Position numbers and translations under genes: made by a program. From positions 7,084,001-7,148,000 of the forward strand of contig NZ_CP108569.1 of the NCBI RefSeq assembly GCF_036010505.1: a DNA stretch of 64,000 nt, given 5' to 3'. The notes under the pieces are model-generated. The model made no database searches. It saw nothing but the letters and a program-made list of their open reading frames with translations, and had not been told where the DNA came from. The stretch is from Streptomyces sp. NBC_01197 (GTDB lineage: Bacteria; Actinomycetota; Actinomycetes; Streptomycetales; Streptomycetaceae). Of this stretch, positions 27,601 to 35,556 are shown piece after piece; positions within the stretch are counted from its first letter, which is position 1; each line of letters starts with the position of its first letter.

Positions 27601-27942
27601 GAACACGCCGGCTGGGCCACCCTGGTGACCGCGCGCGGAGCCATCGAGGCCCGGGTGCTGATCACCGAGCGCATGACCCCGATCAGAGCCGGCGGACGCA
27701 CCATCCACCAGATCGGCCTGCCCTACCACTGGGGCCCCAACGGCTACACCACAGGCGACGCCGCGAACGAGCTGTCCGCCATCGCCCTCGATCCGAACGT
27801 GCATATCCAGGAGGTGAAGGCGTTGACGGCTGACATCCGGCCCGGCCGCCGCCCGCGCGGTCCCGCCCTGCTGGACCTCGTCGCCGGCTACCGGCAGCGG
27901 GCCGGCATCACCGGGCAGACCGGGACCGAGGTGCGGGGATGA
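24679..27942 (+). CDS. fdhA: formate dehydrogenase catalytic subunit, molybdopterin type, Cys form
   Basis: A 1087-residue molybdenum or tungsten bis-MGD oxidoreductase. A 4Fe-4S site near the N-terminus has C51-x2-C54-x3-C58 and C86 (CPYCAVGC and RLCPKG). The metal ligand is a cysteine in ENQARVCHSSTVAGLG, where E. coli FdnG has selenocysteine. The C-terminal dinucleotide-binding domain closes with HWGPNGYTTGDAANEL. The GTG at 24679 follows AGAGGA; no twin-arginine signal is present, so it is cytoplasmic. It should oxidise formate to CO2 and pass electrons to the Fe-S subunit. The stop overlaps the next start (ATGA). Confidence 0.9.
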   Translation: MGVRTWIENWPVYRQLTGDDPLGRGAAAQSPRSRSLQARTGTADKVVKSVCPYCAVGCAQNVYVKDGKVVQIEGDPDSPVSRGRLCPKGSATLQLTTGEARRYEVLYRRPYGTDWERLDLETAMDMVADRVVATRRETWQWEQDGATVNRTLGIASLGGATLDNEENYLIKKLFTGLGVVQVENQARVCHSSTVAGLGTSFGRGGATTFLQDLQNADCIVIEGSNFAEAHPVGFQWVMEAKARGAKVIHVDPRFTRTSALADLYVPIRAGSDIAFLGGIINHVLQTGSDFREFVLEYTNAAALVCEDFQDTEDLDGVFSGLNEESGHYDVDSWQYEGAEVQAASGERDKLYEERSKGGKSVSASGHSESHGSGGAAIAGEPHRDPTLQHPRCVYQVLKRHYARYTPEMVEEVCGIPPETFLQVCRTLIENSGRDRTSEFVYAVGWTQHTVGAQYIRAACVLQLLLGNMGRPGGGIQALRGHASIQGSSDIPTLFNLLPGYLPMPHAHTHEDLDSFIAAVKTDKGFWGNMRSYMVSLLKAYYGSAASAENDFCFDHLPRLTGSHSTYETVLAQIDGECRGYFLMGENPAVGSANAKMQRLGMAELEWLVVRDFSLIESATWWKDGPEIATGEMRTEDIGTEVFFFPAAAHTEKAGSFTNTNRMLQWHFAAKEPDGEARSDLWFMYHLGKRIKQRLAGSTDAMDRPVQDLTWDYPTEGSLAEPSAEAVLAEINGRAAGGEPLSAYTELKDDGSTSCGCWIYCGSYADGVNQAARRKPHTEQNWMALEWGWAWPANRRILYNRCSADPDGNPWSDRKALVWWDAGQSKWTGHDVPDFIPDRPPSYRPPQDAKGPDALSGVDPFIMQADGKGWLYAPAGLVDGPLPTHYEPQDSPVRNPLYGRQQRSPVRQIFSREQNRFHPSGGEPGADVYPYVVTTYRLTEHFTAGGMTRWSPYLAELQPEMFCEVSPELAAERGLEHAGWATLVTARGAIEARVLITERMTPIRAGGRTIHQIGLPYHWGPNGYTTGDAANELSAIALDPNVHIQEVKALTADIRPGRRPRGPALLDLVAGYRQRAGITGQTGTEVRG

Positions 27943-28931
27943 GTTCGATCATCGGCCGCAACCTGCTCGCCGGAGCCGAGCCCGACCCGGCCGGCGACTC
28001 CGGCTACGGAGCCGGCCACCCCGAGCGGGTCGGCTTCTTCACCGACACCTCGGTCTGCATCGGCTGCAAGGCGTGCGAGGTGGCGTGCAAGGAGTGGAAC
28101 GCCATCCCGGAGGACGGCCTGGAGCTCACCGGCATGTCGTACGACAACACTCAGGGCCTGGGCGCCGACACCTGGAGGCATGTCGCCTTCATCGAACAGA
28201 GCAAGCCTCTCGGCCAGGCGCAGGCAGGAGTCGACCACAGTGGCGTCGACGTGTTCGCGCTCGCCGCTCAGAGTTCCGAGACGCCTTCACAGACGGCGGC
28301 TGCCGCCCCCGCCACCCCCGGGCCGCCCGCTGCGGACGGCCGTACGGAGCTGCGCTGGCTGATGGCCTCCGACGTGTGCAAGCACTGCACCCACGCGGCC
28401 TGCCTGGACGTGTGTCCGACCGGGGCACTGTTCCGTACCGAGTTCGGCACGGTCGTCGTGCAGGAGGACATCTGCAACGGGTGTGGGTACTGCGTGCCCG
28501 CCTGCCCGTACGGCGTCATCGACCAGCGCAAGGAAGACGGCCGGGTGTGGAAGTGCACGATGTGTTACGACCGGCTCGGGGCAGGCCAGGAACCTGCCTG
28601 CGCAAAGGCGTGCCCGACCGACTCGATCCAGTTCGGACCGCTGGATGAACTGCGGGAGAAGGCGAAGGCCCGGGTGGAGCAGTTGCACGCCACCGGCGTC
28701 ACCGACGCCCGCCTGTACGGCGAGAGCCCCGACGACGGAGTGGGCGGCGACGGAGCGTTCTTCCTGCTGCTGGACGAGCCCGAGGTCTACGGGCTGCCGC
28801 CGGCCCCCGTCGTCACCACGCGCGATCTGCCGTCCATGTGGCGCCACGCGGGCGTGGCCGCCGCAACCGTCCTGGGCGGGATCGCCACCGTCTTCGCCGC
28901 TCACGGCGCACAGCGGAAGGGTCTTCGATGA
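27939..28931 (+). CDS. fdhB: formate dehydrogenase iron-sulfur subunit
   Basis: A 330-residue electron-transfer subunit with four 4Fe-4S cysteine groups: CIGCKACEVACKEW, CKHCTHAACLDVCP, CNGCGYCVPACPYG and CTMCYDR...CAKACP. A low-complexity Ala/Pro stretch (about residues 108-130) interrupts the first domain. The C-terminus has a hydrophobic helix (HAGVAAATVLGGIATVFAAHG) before a basic tail, which should anchor it to the membrane beside the NrfD-like partner. It is coupled to both neighbours by ATGA overlaps. Confidence 0.92.
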   Translation: MSSIIGRNLLAGAEPDPAGDSGYGAGHPERVGFFTDTSVCIGCKACEVACKEWNAIPEDGLELTGMSYDNTQGLGADTWRHVAFIEQSKPLGQAQAGVDHSGVDVFALAAQSSETPSQTAAAAPATPGPPAADGRTELRWLMASDVCKHCTHAACLDVCPTGALFRTEFGTVVVQEDICNGCGYCVPACPYGVIDQRKEDGRVWKCTMCYDRLGAGQEPACAKACPTDSIQFGPLDELREKAKARVEQLHATGVTDARLYGESPDDGVGGDGAFFLLLDEPEVYGLPPAPVVTTRDLPSMWRHAGVAAATVLGGIATVFAAHGAQRKGLR

Positions 28932-29959
28932 GCAGTTCAGGCGTCGGCAAGGACGGCGTGTACGGCGCGCGCCCGGGCAGTGAGGCCCTGATCGGGCAGG
29001 GTCTCGACGACCGGGGCGGCGGCAGACCCCGCCGCCGCGGCCGGCGACGGCGCAAGGGCGAGCAACTCATGGTGCCCGAGGCCGAGTTCACCTCCTACTA
29101 CGGCCGGCCTGTGATCAAGGCGCCCCGATGGAAACCGCTGGACATCGCCGGGTACTTCTTCCTGGGCGGCCTGGCGGGGGCCGGCTCGGTGCTGGCCGCC
29201 GGAGCCCAGGCCACCGGGCGCCCTTTCATGGCCCGCGCCATGAAGATCTCCTCACTCGTAGCCATCACCGGGTCCACCGCCGCCCTCATTCACGACCTCG
29301 GACGGCCCGAGCGCTTCTACAACATGCTGCGCGTCGTACGTCCCACGTCACCGATGAACATGGGTTCCTGGCTGCTGTCGGCCTACGCTCCTGCCGCCGG
29401 GGCCGCCGCCTTCCTGGACGTCACCGGCACACTGCCGCGCGTCGGCCGTACGGCCACCGCCGGCGCCGCCCTGCTCGGGCCGGCTGTCGCCGCCTACACC
29501 GCCGTGCTCGCCACCAACACCGCGGTGCCCGCCTGGCATGACGGCTACCGCGAGATGCCCTTTGTCTTCACCGGCTCCGCCACCACCGCCGCGGCGGGCA
29601 TGGCCCTGATCGCCTCCCCCGTTGCCGAGAACGGCCCGGCCGTCAGCGCCGCCGTATTCGGTGCGGTACTGGAGGCCGGTGCGGTGAAGCTGATGGAGCA
29701 CCGGCTCGGCATGGTCGCCGAGCCCTACCGGCAGGGCGGAGCCGGGCGTCTGATGCGCCTGGCGGAAGGCATGGCGATCGCGGGTGCGGCCGGTGCCGCG
29801 CTCTTCGGACGCCGTAACCGCGCTGCCGCAGCGGTCAGCGGGGCGGCGCTGCTGGCCGCGTCGGCCTGCACCCGCTTCGGCATCTTCCATGCCGGGATCG
29901 CGTCGGCCAATGACCCCAAGTACACGGTCCTGCCCCAGAAGGAGAGGCTGCGAAACTAA
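28928..29959 (+). CDS. NrfD/PsrC-like membrane subunit of formate dehydrogenase
   Basis: A 343-residue polytopic membrane protein. After a basic cytoplasmic start (with RPRRRGRRRRKGEQ) come about eight to nine helices; DLGRPERFYNMLRVVRPTSPMNMGSW is the NrfD-family signature. It replaces the cytochrome b-type FdnI and should deliver electrons to the quinone pool, giving a three-subunit respiratory formate dehydrogenase. The ATG overlaps the preceding stop. It converges on a glycosyltransferase gene 34 bp away. Confidence 0.88.
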   Translation: MSSSGVGKDGVYGARPGSEALIGQGLDDRGGGRPRRRGRRRRKGEQLMVPEAEFTSYYGRPVIKAPRWKPLDIAGYFFLGGLAGAGSVLAAGAQATGRPFMARAMKISSLVAITGSTAALIHDLGRPERFYNMLRVVRPTSPMNMGSWLLSAYAPAAGAAAFLDVTGTLPRVGRTATAGAALLGPAVAAYTAVLATNTAVPAWHDGYREMPFVFTGSATTAAAGMALIASPVAENGPAVSAAVFGAVLEAGAVKLMEHRLGMVAEPYRQGGAGRLMRLAEGMAIAGAAGAALFGRRNRAAAAVSGAALLAASACTRFGIFHAGIASANDPKYTVLPQKERLRN

Positions 29960-29993
29960 CGAGCCCGTTGCCGGTCCTGCCCCCTGCGGGTGA

Positions 29994-30704
29994 TCAGTCC
30001 TCTTCCAGGGCCAGTGCGGCCAGGTGGTCGCCGAATCCACCGCGGGCGCGCGGACGCAGGCGGCCCGAGGTGGTGACGGGGCAGTCCTGGGTACGCAGGA
30101 TGCGGTGTTTGCCGGCGCTGAGAGCGGCGACGAGGCCGTGGTCCTCGCTCACCGGCACGGGCGGGAAGCCGCCGACGGCCACGTACGCGTCGGCGCTCAC
30201 TCCGAGATTGGCGCCGTGCACATGGGGGTGCAGCCAGGGTCCGCGGGTCGGACGGGAGGCGTTGTAATGCCGCTGGTGCCGGCCCGCCAGGCCGGGCACG
30301 TGCTGCGGCCAGTCGGCGACGGAGACGGTGCCGACGATCGCCTCCCACCCCTCGCAGGCGCGGGCGTGCTGGAAGGCCAGCCAGTTGGGCGGAACCGTGC
30401 TGTCGGCGTCGGTCGAGGCGAGCCAGCTGCCCGCCGGGCCGCCCAGGATCTCCAGAGCGCGGTGGGCCGCGGCGGCGCGCGCCTGCCCGGCGTTGCGGCA
30501 GTCGAGCGGGACCACCTGGGCTCCGGCCCGCCGGGCCGTGGCGGCTGTGCCGTCCAGGCAACTGTCCGCGGCGACCACAGTGAGCACCCGCACCCGCTGG
30601 AGAGCGGGGTGTTGTGAAGCAGTGCGTATCGCGTCCAAGGCCTTGGCGAGCAGGGCTTCCTCGTTGTGGGCCGGGATGACGACGGCAAGGGAGTGGGGCC
30701 TCAC
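29994..30704 (-). CDS. family 2 glycosyltransferase
   Basis: A 236-residue GT-A fold glycosyltransferase. The start LAVVIPAHNEEALLAKAL, the central STDADSTVPPNWL (DxD-like metal site) and VSEDHGLV define GT2. There is no membrane helix. The GTG start overlaps the methyltransferase stop by four bases, and it ends the coupled set ACAD-like, PIG-L, methyltransferase, GT2. Donor and acceptor sugars are unknown. The set suggests assembly of a modified glycoside or glycolipid. Confidence 0.87.
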   Translation of the reverse strand: MRPHSLAVVIPAHNEEALLAKALDAIRTASQHPALQRVRVLTVVAADSCLDGTAATARRAGAQVVPLDCRNAGQARAAAAHRALEILGGPAGSWLASTDADSTVPPNWLAFQHARACEGWEAIVGTVSVADWPQHVPGLAGRHQRHYNASRPTRGPWLHPHVHGANLGVSADAYVAVGGFPPVPVSEDHGLVAALSAGKHRILRTQDCPVTTSGRLRPRARGGFGDHLAALALEED

Positions 30705-31318
30705 ACCAGGCCCTCGTGAGCGGCGGGGGACAGGGGGGCGGTGCCGTCGCGATGCCGTCGGCCGAATGTCTGCAGTACGAAGTCGTCCTCGCGGTGCTCA
30801 CATGTCAGCGACAGGCCCGGTACGGACGTGAGGATGCCGGCCAGTTCGTCGCCGGTGTACAGGTGCTCCGGCACCGGATGGTTCCAGTGCACCGCGACGA
30901 GGGTGCCGCCCGGTTCCAGCGAGTCCACCGACTGCTCCAGCACCGTGGTCAGTTCAGGGGTGTCGAAGTAGTACAGGACCTCGGACAGTACGACGAGGTC
31001 GAAGCTGCCCTCGGGCCACTCTGCGGGCAGGGCGAGCTGGCGGACCTCGACGTGCGGCAGGTCCCGGGTCCGGTGGGCTGCGGTCCCGGCCGCCGAGCCG
31101 ACGCGGTCGCAGGCCAGCACCTCGTCACAGCGCTCGGCCAGCCTCAGCGTCAACTCGCCCACTGAGCAGGCAGGTTCGAAGGCCCGGCGGAACCGGGCGC
31201 GGGGGAGGGCGGTGACGGTGAGGTCGTACTTGCGCTGCTCGTACCAGCGCCCGGCCAACTGCCAGGGGTCGGACGTGTGCCGGTACATATCCTCGAAGTA
31301 GGAGGGTGGGGTGCTCAC
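30701..31318 (-). CDS. SAM-dependent methyltransferase (NodS-like)
   Basis: A 205-residue class I methyltransferase. The FEPACSVGELTLRLAERCDEVLACD segment holds the SAM-binding motif I and its acidic motif II residue, and FDLVVLSEVLYYFD is motif IV. The PPSYFEDMYRHTSDPWQLAGRWYEQRKY start resembles NodS-type N-methyltransferases. The GTG at 31318 overlaps the PIG-L stop; a longer in-frame extension lies inside the PIG-L gene and is rejected. An N-methylation following PIG-L N-deacetylation is a natural sequence of steps (inference). Confidence 0.87.
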   Translation of the reverse strand: MSTPPSYFEDMYRHTSDPWQLAGRWYEQRKYDLTVTALPRARFRRAFEPACSVGELTLRLAERCDEVLACDRVGSAAGTAAHRTRDLPHVEVRQLALPAEWPEGSFDLVVLSEVLYYFDTPELTTVLEQSVDSLEPGGTLVAVHWNHPVPEHLYTGDELAGILTSVPGLSLTCEHREDDFVLQTFGRRHRDGTAPLSPAAHEGLV

Positions 31319-32112
31319 TGGAAGACGACCTCCATGGGGCGTAGATGGTGGGCGATCTCCTCCGGAGGGAGGATCGCCGCTTCCTCCGGTCCGGGGCCGA
31401 GTGGCCGGATCTGGGTGGTGAAGCGCTCGATCGCCGCCTTTTTCAGAGCCTGGACCCGTAGCGGGAGCGGAATCCGCTTGACCTGGCTCCAGGGGACGCG
31501 CGGGTCGTCCGGCCGCGCCCAGTGCCACATCCAGACCGGATACAGCGCACACGGCACACCGGCGTCGTGGGCCGCCCTGAGCGCTGCGCGCCCCGCAGCC
31601 TCATGGTCGCCGTGCACGTCACCGGTCCAGGGTGCGGTGACCAGGGCCGCACCCCGGACCACAGGTGCGAGCTCCGCCGCGATCCGCTCCTCGTGCCGGC
31701 CCACCCCGGTGTCCGGCAGCCCGAGGCGGACGATCCGCGCCCGGCCTGCCCCGAGCTCGGCGAGTGCCTCACGGAGCTCCTGGGCCCTTCGCCGCGCCAG
31801 GGACGCAGGTGTCACGATCCGGCTGTGCGGATGGGAACGCTCGCCGTCCGTGACGGAGACGACGGTCAACTCAACCCCCCGCGCCGCGAGTACAGCTATC
31901 GCACCACCGAAGCCGAGTACCTCGTCGTCCGGATGCGCGGCAACCACCACGACCCGGCCGCTGACCGGCAGGGCCGCCACGGGCAGGGCGCCCCACCCGC
32001 CCCAGCTTCGCCAGCGCTCCTCGTCGGTTCCCCGCTCCTGGATGGGGTTCGTCGCGCTGCCGTTCGCGCTGACGGAATCCGCACCCCCGGCAGGCGCCTG
32101 CCGCTGCGTCAC
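31315..32112 (-). CDS. PIG-L family N-deacetylase
   Basis: A 265-residue zinc hydrolase of the LmbE/PIG-L family. The metal-site motif AHPDDE appears near residue 60 and the second ligand region HGDH near 160. Family members remove acetyl groups from GlcNAc-linked substrates, as in mycothiol synthesis (MshB) or lincosamide and teicoplanin tailoring. GTG at 32112 overlaps the stop of the ACAD-like gene. It is probably not MshB, because no other mycothiol gene is nearby. Confidence 0.88.
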   Translation of the reverse strand: MTQRQAPAGGADSVSANGSATNPIQERGTDEERWRSWGGWGALPVAALPVSGRVVVVAAHPDDEVLGFGGAIAVLAARGVELTVVSVTDGERSHPHSRIVTPASLARRRAQELREALAELGAGRARIVRLGLPDTGVGRHEERIAAELAPVVRGAALVTAPWTGDVHGDHEAAGRAALRAAHDAGVPCALYPVWMWHWARPDDPRVPWSQVKRIPLPLRVQALKKAAIERFTTQIRPLGPGPEEAAILPPEEIAHHLRPMEVVFQ

Positions 32113-33155
32113 TGAGACGCTCCGGGGCGGGCCAGGAGGCCCCCGAGTTCGGCGAGGTCGCGTTCGCCGTGGTGCTGGCGCACGTAGACGGCCAGGTCGG
32201 CCGCGTTGCGCGCATGACGCAGGTCGCGGCAGAGCGGCCCCGCCCCCGTGGCGCGCCCCACCCGGGTCAGCACTTCGCCGCACACGGACTCCACGAAGGC
32301 GCGCACTCGCAGACTGCGCATATGTGCTTCCCCACGCGTGTCCCCGGGGTCGTCGTCGATCTCCGCCGCCGCCCGCTGGAGCAGCACCCCGGCCGCGTGC
32401 AACTGGACGTCGACCGCGCCGAGATGGGCATCAGTGTGCGGGTCCGTCCGCCTGCCGGCGGCGTGCCGCAGCGTGCGGGCGACCGCGACCGCCCCGCCGT
32501 ACCAGCACGCGGCGACCCCGATGCCGCCGTGCGGAAACCCGGGCCGGCGCACATAGGACTCCACATCCCCGACAGCGACCGCCGGGGCCTCGTCGAAGCG
32601 CACGTCGGGCGTATCGCTGCCCGCCATCCCGACCGCCTGCCAACTGCCTTCCACCGGCACACACGTCTGAGGGTCGACCGCCACGGAGAAGAGCCTGCGG
32701 CCGTCGGCAGCCCGCGCCGTGACCAGGGCGTCAGTGCAGCTGTGGGCGCCCGAGCAGTACGGTTTGAGGCCGCTGAGGACCCAGCCGTCGCCGATACGGG
32801 TGGCCTCCACCGTGGTGCCGGGCGGCTCGGCGGCCCACACCCCCCACCGCCGGCCCGGCGCGGGCGCCGGACCGTCGAGCTCGGCGAGGATCGCGAGCGC
32901 GTCCACATGGCCCTCGACCAGACGTGCCAAGCAGAGATCCTCCTCCGCGACGGACTGGAGGGCCGCGAAGCGTGCCTCGGTCCGTCCGGAACCGGGCAGT
33001 GGGAACTCCAGTTCTCCCGCCGCGATGAGATCCACCACCGAGGCGAACCGCGCGGCGCTCTCCCGGCGGGCGGCGTCCGGCGCGATGCCGTCATACCGCG
33101 GGACTTCTGGTCCGTCCCCGGCCGGTACTTCAGAAAGCAACGTACTGCCCGACAT
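32109..33155 (-). CDS. acyl-CoA dehydrogenase-like flavoprotein
   Basis: A 348-residue protein with the acyl-CoA dehydrogenase fold. The central GDGWVLSGLKPYCSGAHSCTDALVTAR stretch and WQAVGMAGSDTPDVRFDEAPA match the flavin-binding middle domain. The ATG at 33155 follows GAGAGGG; an in-frame ATG five codons earlier is less well placed. It is shorter than usual (about 380), and a clear catalytic Glu was not assigned, so it may be an oxidase or monooxygenase-like paralogue. It leads the four-gene coupled operon, whose product is unknown. Confidence 0.78.
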   Translation of the reverse strand: MSGSTLLSEVPAGDGPEVPRYDGIAPDAARRESAARFASVVDLIAAGELEFPLPGSGRTEARFAALQSVAEEDLCLARLVEGHVDALAILAELDGPAPAPGRRWGVWAAEPPGTTVEATRIGDGWVLSGLKPYCSGAHSCTDALVTARAADGRRLFSVAVDPQTCVPVEGSWQAVGMAGSDTPDVRFDEAPAVAVGDVESYVRRPGFPHGGIGVAACWYGGAVAVARTLRHAAGRRTDPHTDAHLGAVDVQLHAAGVLLQRAAAEIDDDPGDTRGEAHMRSLRVRAFVESVCGEVLTRVGRATGAGPLCRDLRHARNAADLAVYVRQHHGERDLAELGGLLARPGASQ

Positions 33156-33682
33156 GCGTGACCCTCTCATTACTAAGCCGACGCCCTGCCAATTGACTCA
33201 AGGCGCCTATTGGTGTTGGCCATGAAAGCCTCATCAGCGCAGCCTGAGTGCACGATGGTTGTACGGGGCTCGCCCGCTCATACCGTCCACAATGCGCCTT
33301 CATGGTGGAGGCCGCAGCCTGTTCCGTAAGCGGCCATTGGGGGCCGGCTGTTTCCCGGCCGGGCCGCCCGGCATGGCGCTCGACGAGGCAGGGCTTCCTG
33401 TTCTGTGTCCTGTCCGGTCTGTGAATTCCTGTGTCTGCTGGATCCCTGTGGCCGCCGCGTACCCGCTTTGCAGCCGCTGATTCCCACGCGTTCACCACCC
33501 GTTCGGCGCGAGGGCAGAATCTTGATCTCTGGCCCCCGCCGATATGGCTCGGCCGGCCCACCGGTGTCGCGCCCGAGCGTATTTCCACGTGGAGTGGAGG
33601 CAAGCATCGCTTCGGGTGCTTTGCCCGGCAGTACGGCGGGCAGGCGCTGAGCGAAGAGCCGAACAGCCGAGAGGAGCAGGTC
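33156..33682. other. 527-bp region without a supported gene
   Basis: Frames on both strands are open because of high GC but none resembles a known family or has a good start. It lies between the coupled operon (leftward) and the small basic protein gene (rightward), so it must hold both promoters. No convincing palindrome was found. Confidence 0.45.
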
Positions 33683-34009
33683 ATGCCGGCAGGATCGAAT
33701 CGCAAGCGTGAGCGGCAGTACGAGCATGTCAAGGAAGGCGCCGAGAAGCGGGGGACCTCGGAGAGCCGGGCGAAGGAGATCGCCTCGCGCACCGTGAACA
33801 AGGAGCGAGCACGTTCCGGGGAGGCCAAGTCTTCCAGCAAGGTCTCCACCAGTGATCCGAAGTCCGCCTCCCAGCGGGGCGGCGAGCGCTCGCACAGCGG
33901 CTCCCAGGGCCCCACGAAGGACCAGCTGTACGAAGAGGCGAAGAAGAAGAACGTCGAAGGCCGGTCGAACATGAATAAACAGGAACTGCGCAAAGCACTC
34001 GGCCGCTGA
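33683..34009 (+). CDS. small, highly charged protein, plasmid-stabilisation/Rho-N-like
   Basis: A 108-residue hydrophilic protein with many Lys, Arg, Glu and Ser. The ATG at 33683 follows GAGAGGAG. The start RKRERQYEHVKEGAEKRGTSESRAKEIASRTVNKERAR and the end TKDQLYEEAKKKNVEGRSNMNKQELRKAL are typical of proteins annotated as plasmid stabilisation or Rho-termination-factor-N-like; the C-terminal helix-extended-helix could bind nucleic acid. The middle (about 45-80) is Ser/Gly/Lys-rich and probably disordered. It often occurs with general stress genes, as here. The function is not known. Confidence 0.7.
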   Translation: MPAGSNRKRERQYEHVKEGAEKRGTSESRAKEIASRTVNKERARSGEAKSSSKVSTSDPKSASQRGGERSHSGSQGPTKDQLYEEAKKKNVEGRSNMNKQELRKALGR

Positions 34010-34212
34010 ATCCCGCCAGGGTTTCTGCCCCGCGGTCCTGGGCTGTATGGCACCTGCCTTCCTGGAGCTGCGGACGCGGGACGCATTGGATGAACCCAAG
34101 AGAAGGCCGCGCACTGCGAATACGCGCGGTCTGCCGCATGGTGGGAACTGAGGGCCGTTGAGTCACATGTTCCCGCTTCCGCGGCCTTCCCAGCGATTCA
34201 TAAGGAGTGGCG

Positions 34213-35397
34213 ATGCGGGCTCTGACCTGGCATGGCAAGCGCGACGTCCGGGTGGACACCGTCCCCGATCCGGAGATCGTCGATCCGACCGACATCATTG
34301 TGCGCATCACCTCGACGGGCATTTGCGGGTCGGACCTGCATCTCTACGAGGTGCTGGGCCCCTATCTCGACCCCGGCGACATTCTCGGCCATGAACCGAT
34401 GGGCGTCGTCGAGGCGATCGGACCGGAGGTCACAGCGCTTTCGGTCGGGGACCGGGTCGTCGTCCCGTTCAACATCTCGTGCGGCACGTGCTGGATGTGC
34501 GGGCAGGGCCTCCACTCGCAGTGTGAGACCACGCAGGTCAAGAGCCGGGGGATGGGGGCCTCACTCTTCGGCTTCTCCAAGCTGTACGGCCAGGTGCCGG
34601 GCGGCCAGGCGGAGCTCCTGCGGGTGCCCTTCGGTAACACGCTCCCCGTCAAGGTGCCGCACGGGCCCCCGGACCAGCGGTTCGTGTACCTGTCCGATGT
34701 CCTGCCGACCGCTTGGCAGTCCGTCGCCTACGCCGATGTCCCCCGCGGGGGGAGCGTCACCGTACTCGGTCTCGGGCCCATCGGTGACATGGCCGCCCGG
34801 ATCGCCCTGCACCAGGGTGCGAGCCAGGTCATCGGTGTCGATCTCGTCCCCGAACGGCTGGCCCGGGCGCGCTCCAGGGGTGTGCACACACTCGATCTGA
34901 ACGAGCACGGCAAGGAGGTCGGCGAGGAGATTCGCCGGCTCACCGGCGGGCGCGGCACCGACGCCGTCATCGAGGCCGTCGGCATGGAGGCCCACGGCGC
35001 ACCGGTCACCAAGGCAGCCCAGCAGTTCGCGGGCCTGTTGCCCGACGGTCTCGGCGAAAAGATGATGGGCCGCGCCGGAGTGGACAGCATGACGGCGTTC
35101 AACACGGCGGTCGACGCCGTCCGCCGGGGCGGCACCGTATCGCTGATCGGTGTTTACGGAGGCGCCATCGACCCGGTCCCGATGCTCACCATGTTCGACA
35201 AGCAGATCCAGCTCCGTATGGGCCAGGCGAACGTCAAACGCTGGGTCGACGACATCCTGCCTCTTCTCAACGACGAAGACGTCCTCGGCGTCGACGACTT
35301 CGCCACCCACACTCTGCCGCTCGAAGAGGGGCCACAGGCCTACAAGACCTTCCAGGCCAAACAGGACGGCATGATCAAAACCGTGCTCACCCCCTGA
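34213..35397 (+). CDS. zinc-dependent alcohol dehydrogenase, formaldehyde dehydrogenase-like
   Basis: A 394-residue medium-chain dehydrogenase. Catalytic zinc ligands appear in TGICGSDLH and LGHEPMG, and the structural zinc loop is CGTCWMCGQGLHSQC. The Rossmann motif is LGLGPIGDMAA. The ATG at 34213 lies five bases after AAGGAG; an upstream GTG overlaps that site. The pattern fits the glutathione-independent formaldehyde dehydrogenase-like subgroup often annotated in soil actinobacteria. The true substrate is unknown; detoxification of an aldehyde or alcohol is likely given the stress-type neighbours. Confidence 0.85.
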   Translation: MRALTWHGKRDVRVDTVPDPEIVDPTDIIVRITSTGICGSDLHLYEVLGPYLDPGDILGHEPMGVVEAIGPEVTALSVGDRVVVPFNISCGTCWMCGQGLHSQCETTQVKSRGMGASLFGFSKLYGQVPGGQAELLRVPFGNTLPVKVPHGPPDQRFVYLSDVLPTAWQSVAYADVPRGGSVTVLGLGPIGDMAARIALHQGASQVIGVDLVPERLARARSRGVHTLDLNEHGKEVGEEIRRLTGGRGTDAVIEAVGMEAHGAPVTKAAQQFAGLLPDGLGEKMMGRAGVDSMTAFNTAVDAVRRGGTVSLIGVYGGAIDPVPMLTMFDKQIQLRMGQANVKRWVDDILPLLNDEDVLGVDDFATHTLPLEEGPQAYKTFQAKQDGMIKTVLTP

Positions 35398-35556
35398 GCC
35401 CCGCGGGCGGCTTCCTGCGCCCCAAGGCGCCGGCGTGGGCACGCTCCTCACTGTCAGCGCCGTTCTCCTCGACCTGGCTCGTGGCCGGAATTCCGCCGGG
35501 TCACCGCTGCGGAGCCGGGCCCCTACCGACCGTTTTCATCTTCTTGGAGGTCTGCC

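Noticed and set aside
24679..27942. Selenocysteine in formate dehydrogenase
   Set aside because: The metal-ligand position is encoded as an ordinary Cys codon (TGC) and no in-frame TGA occurs.
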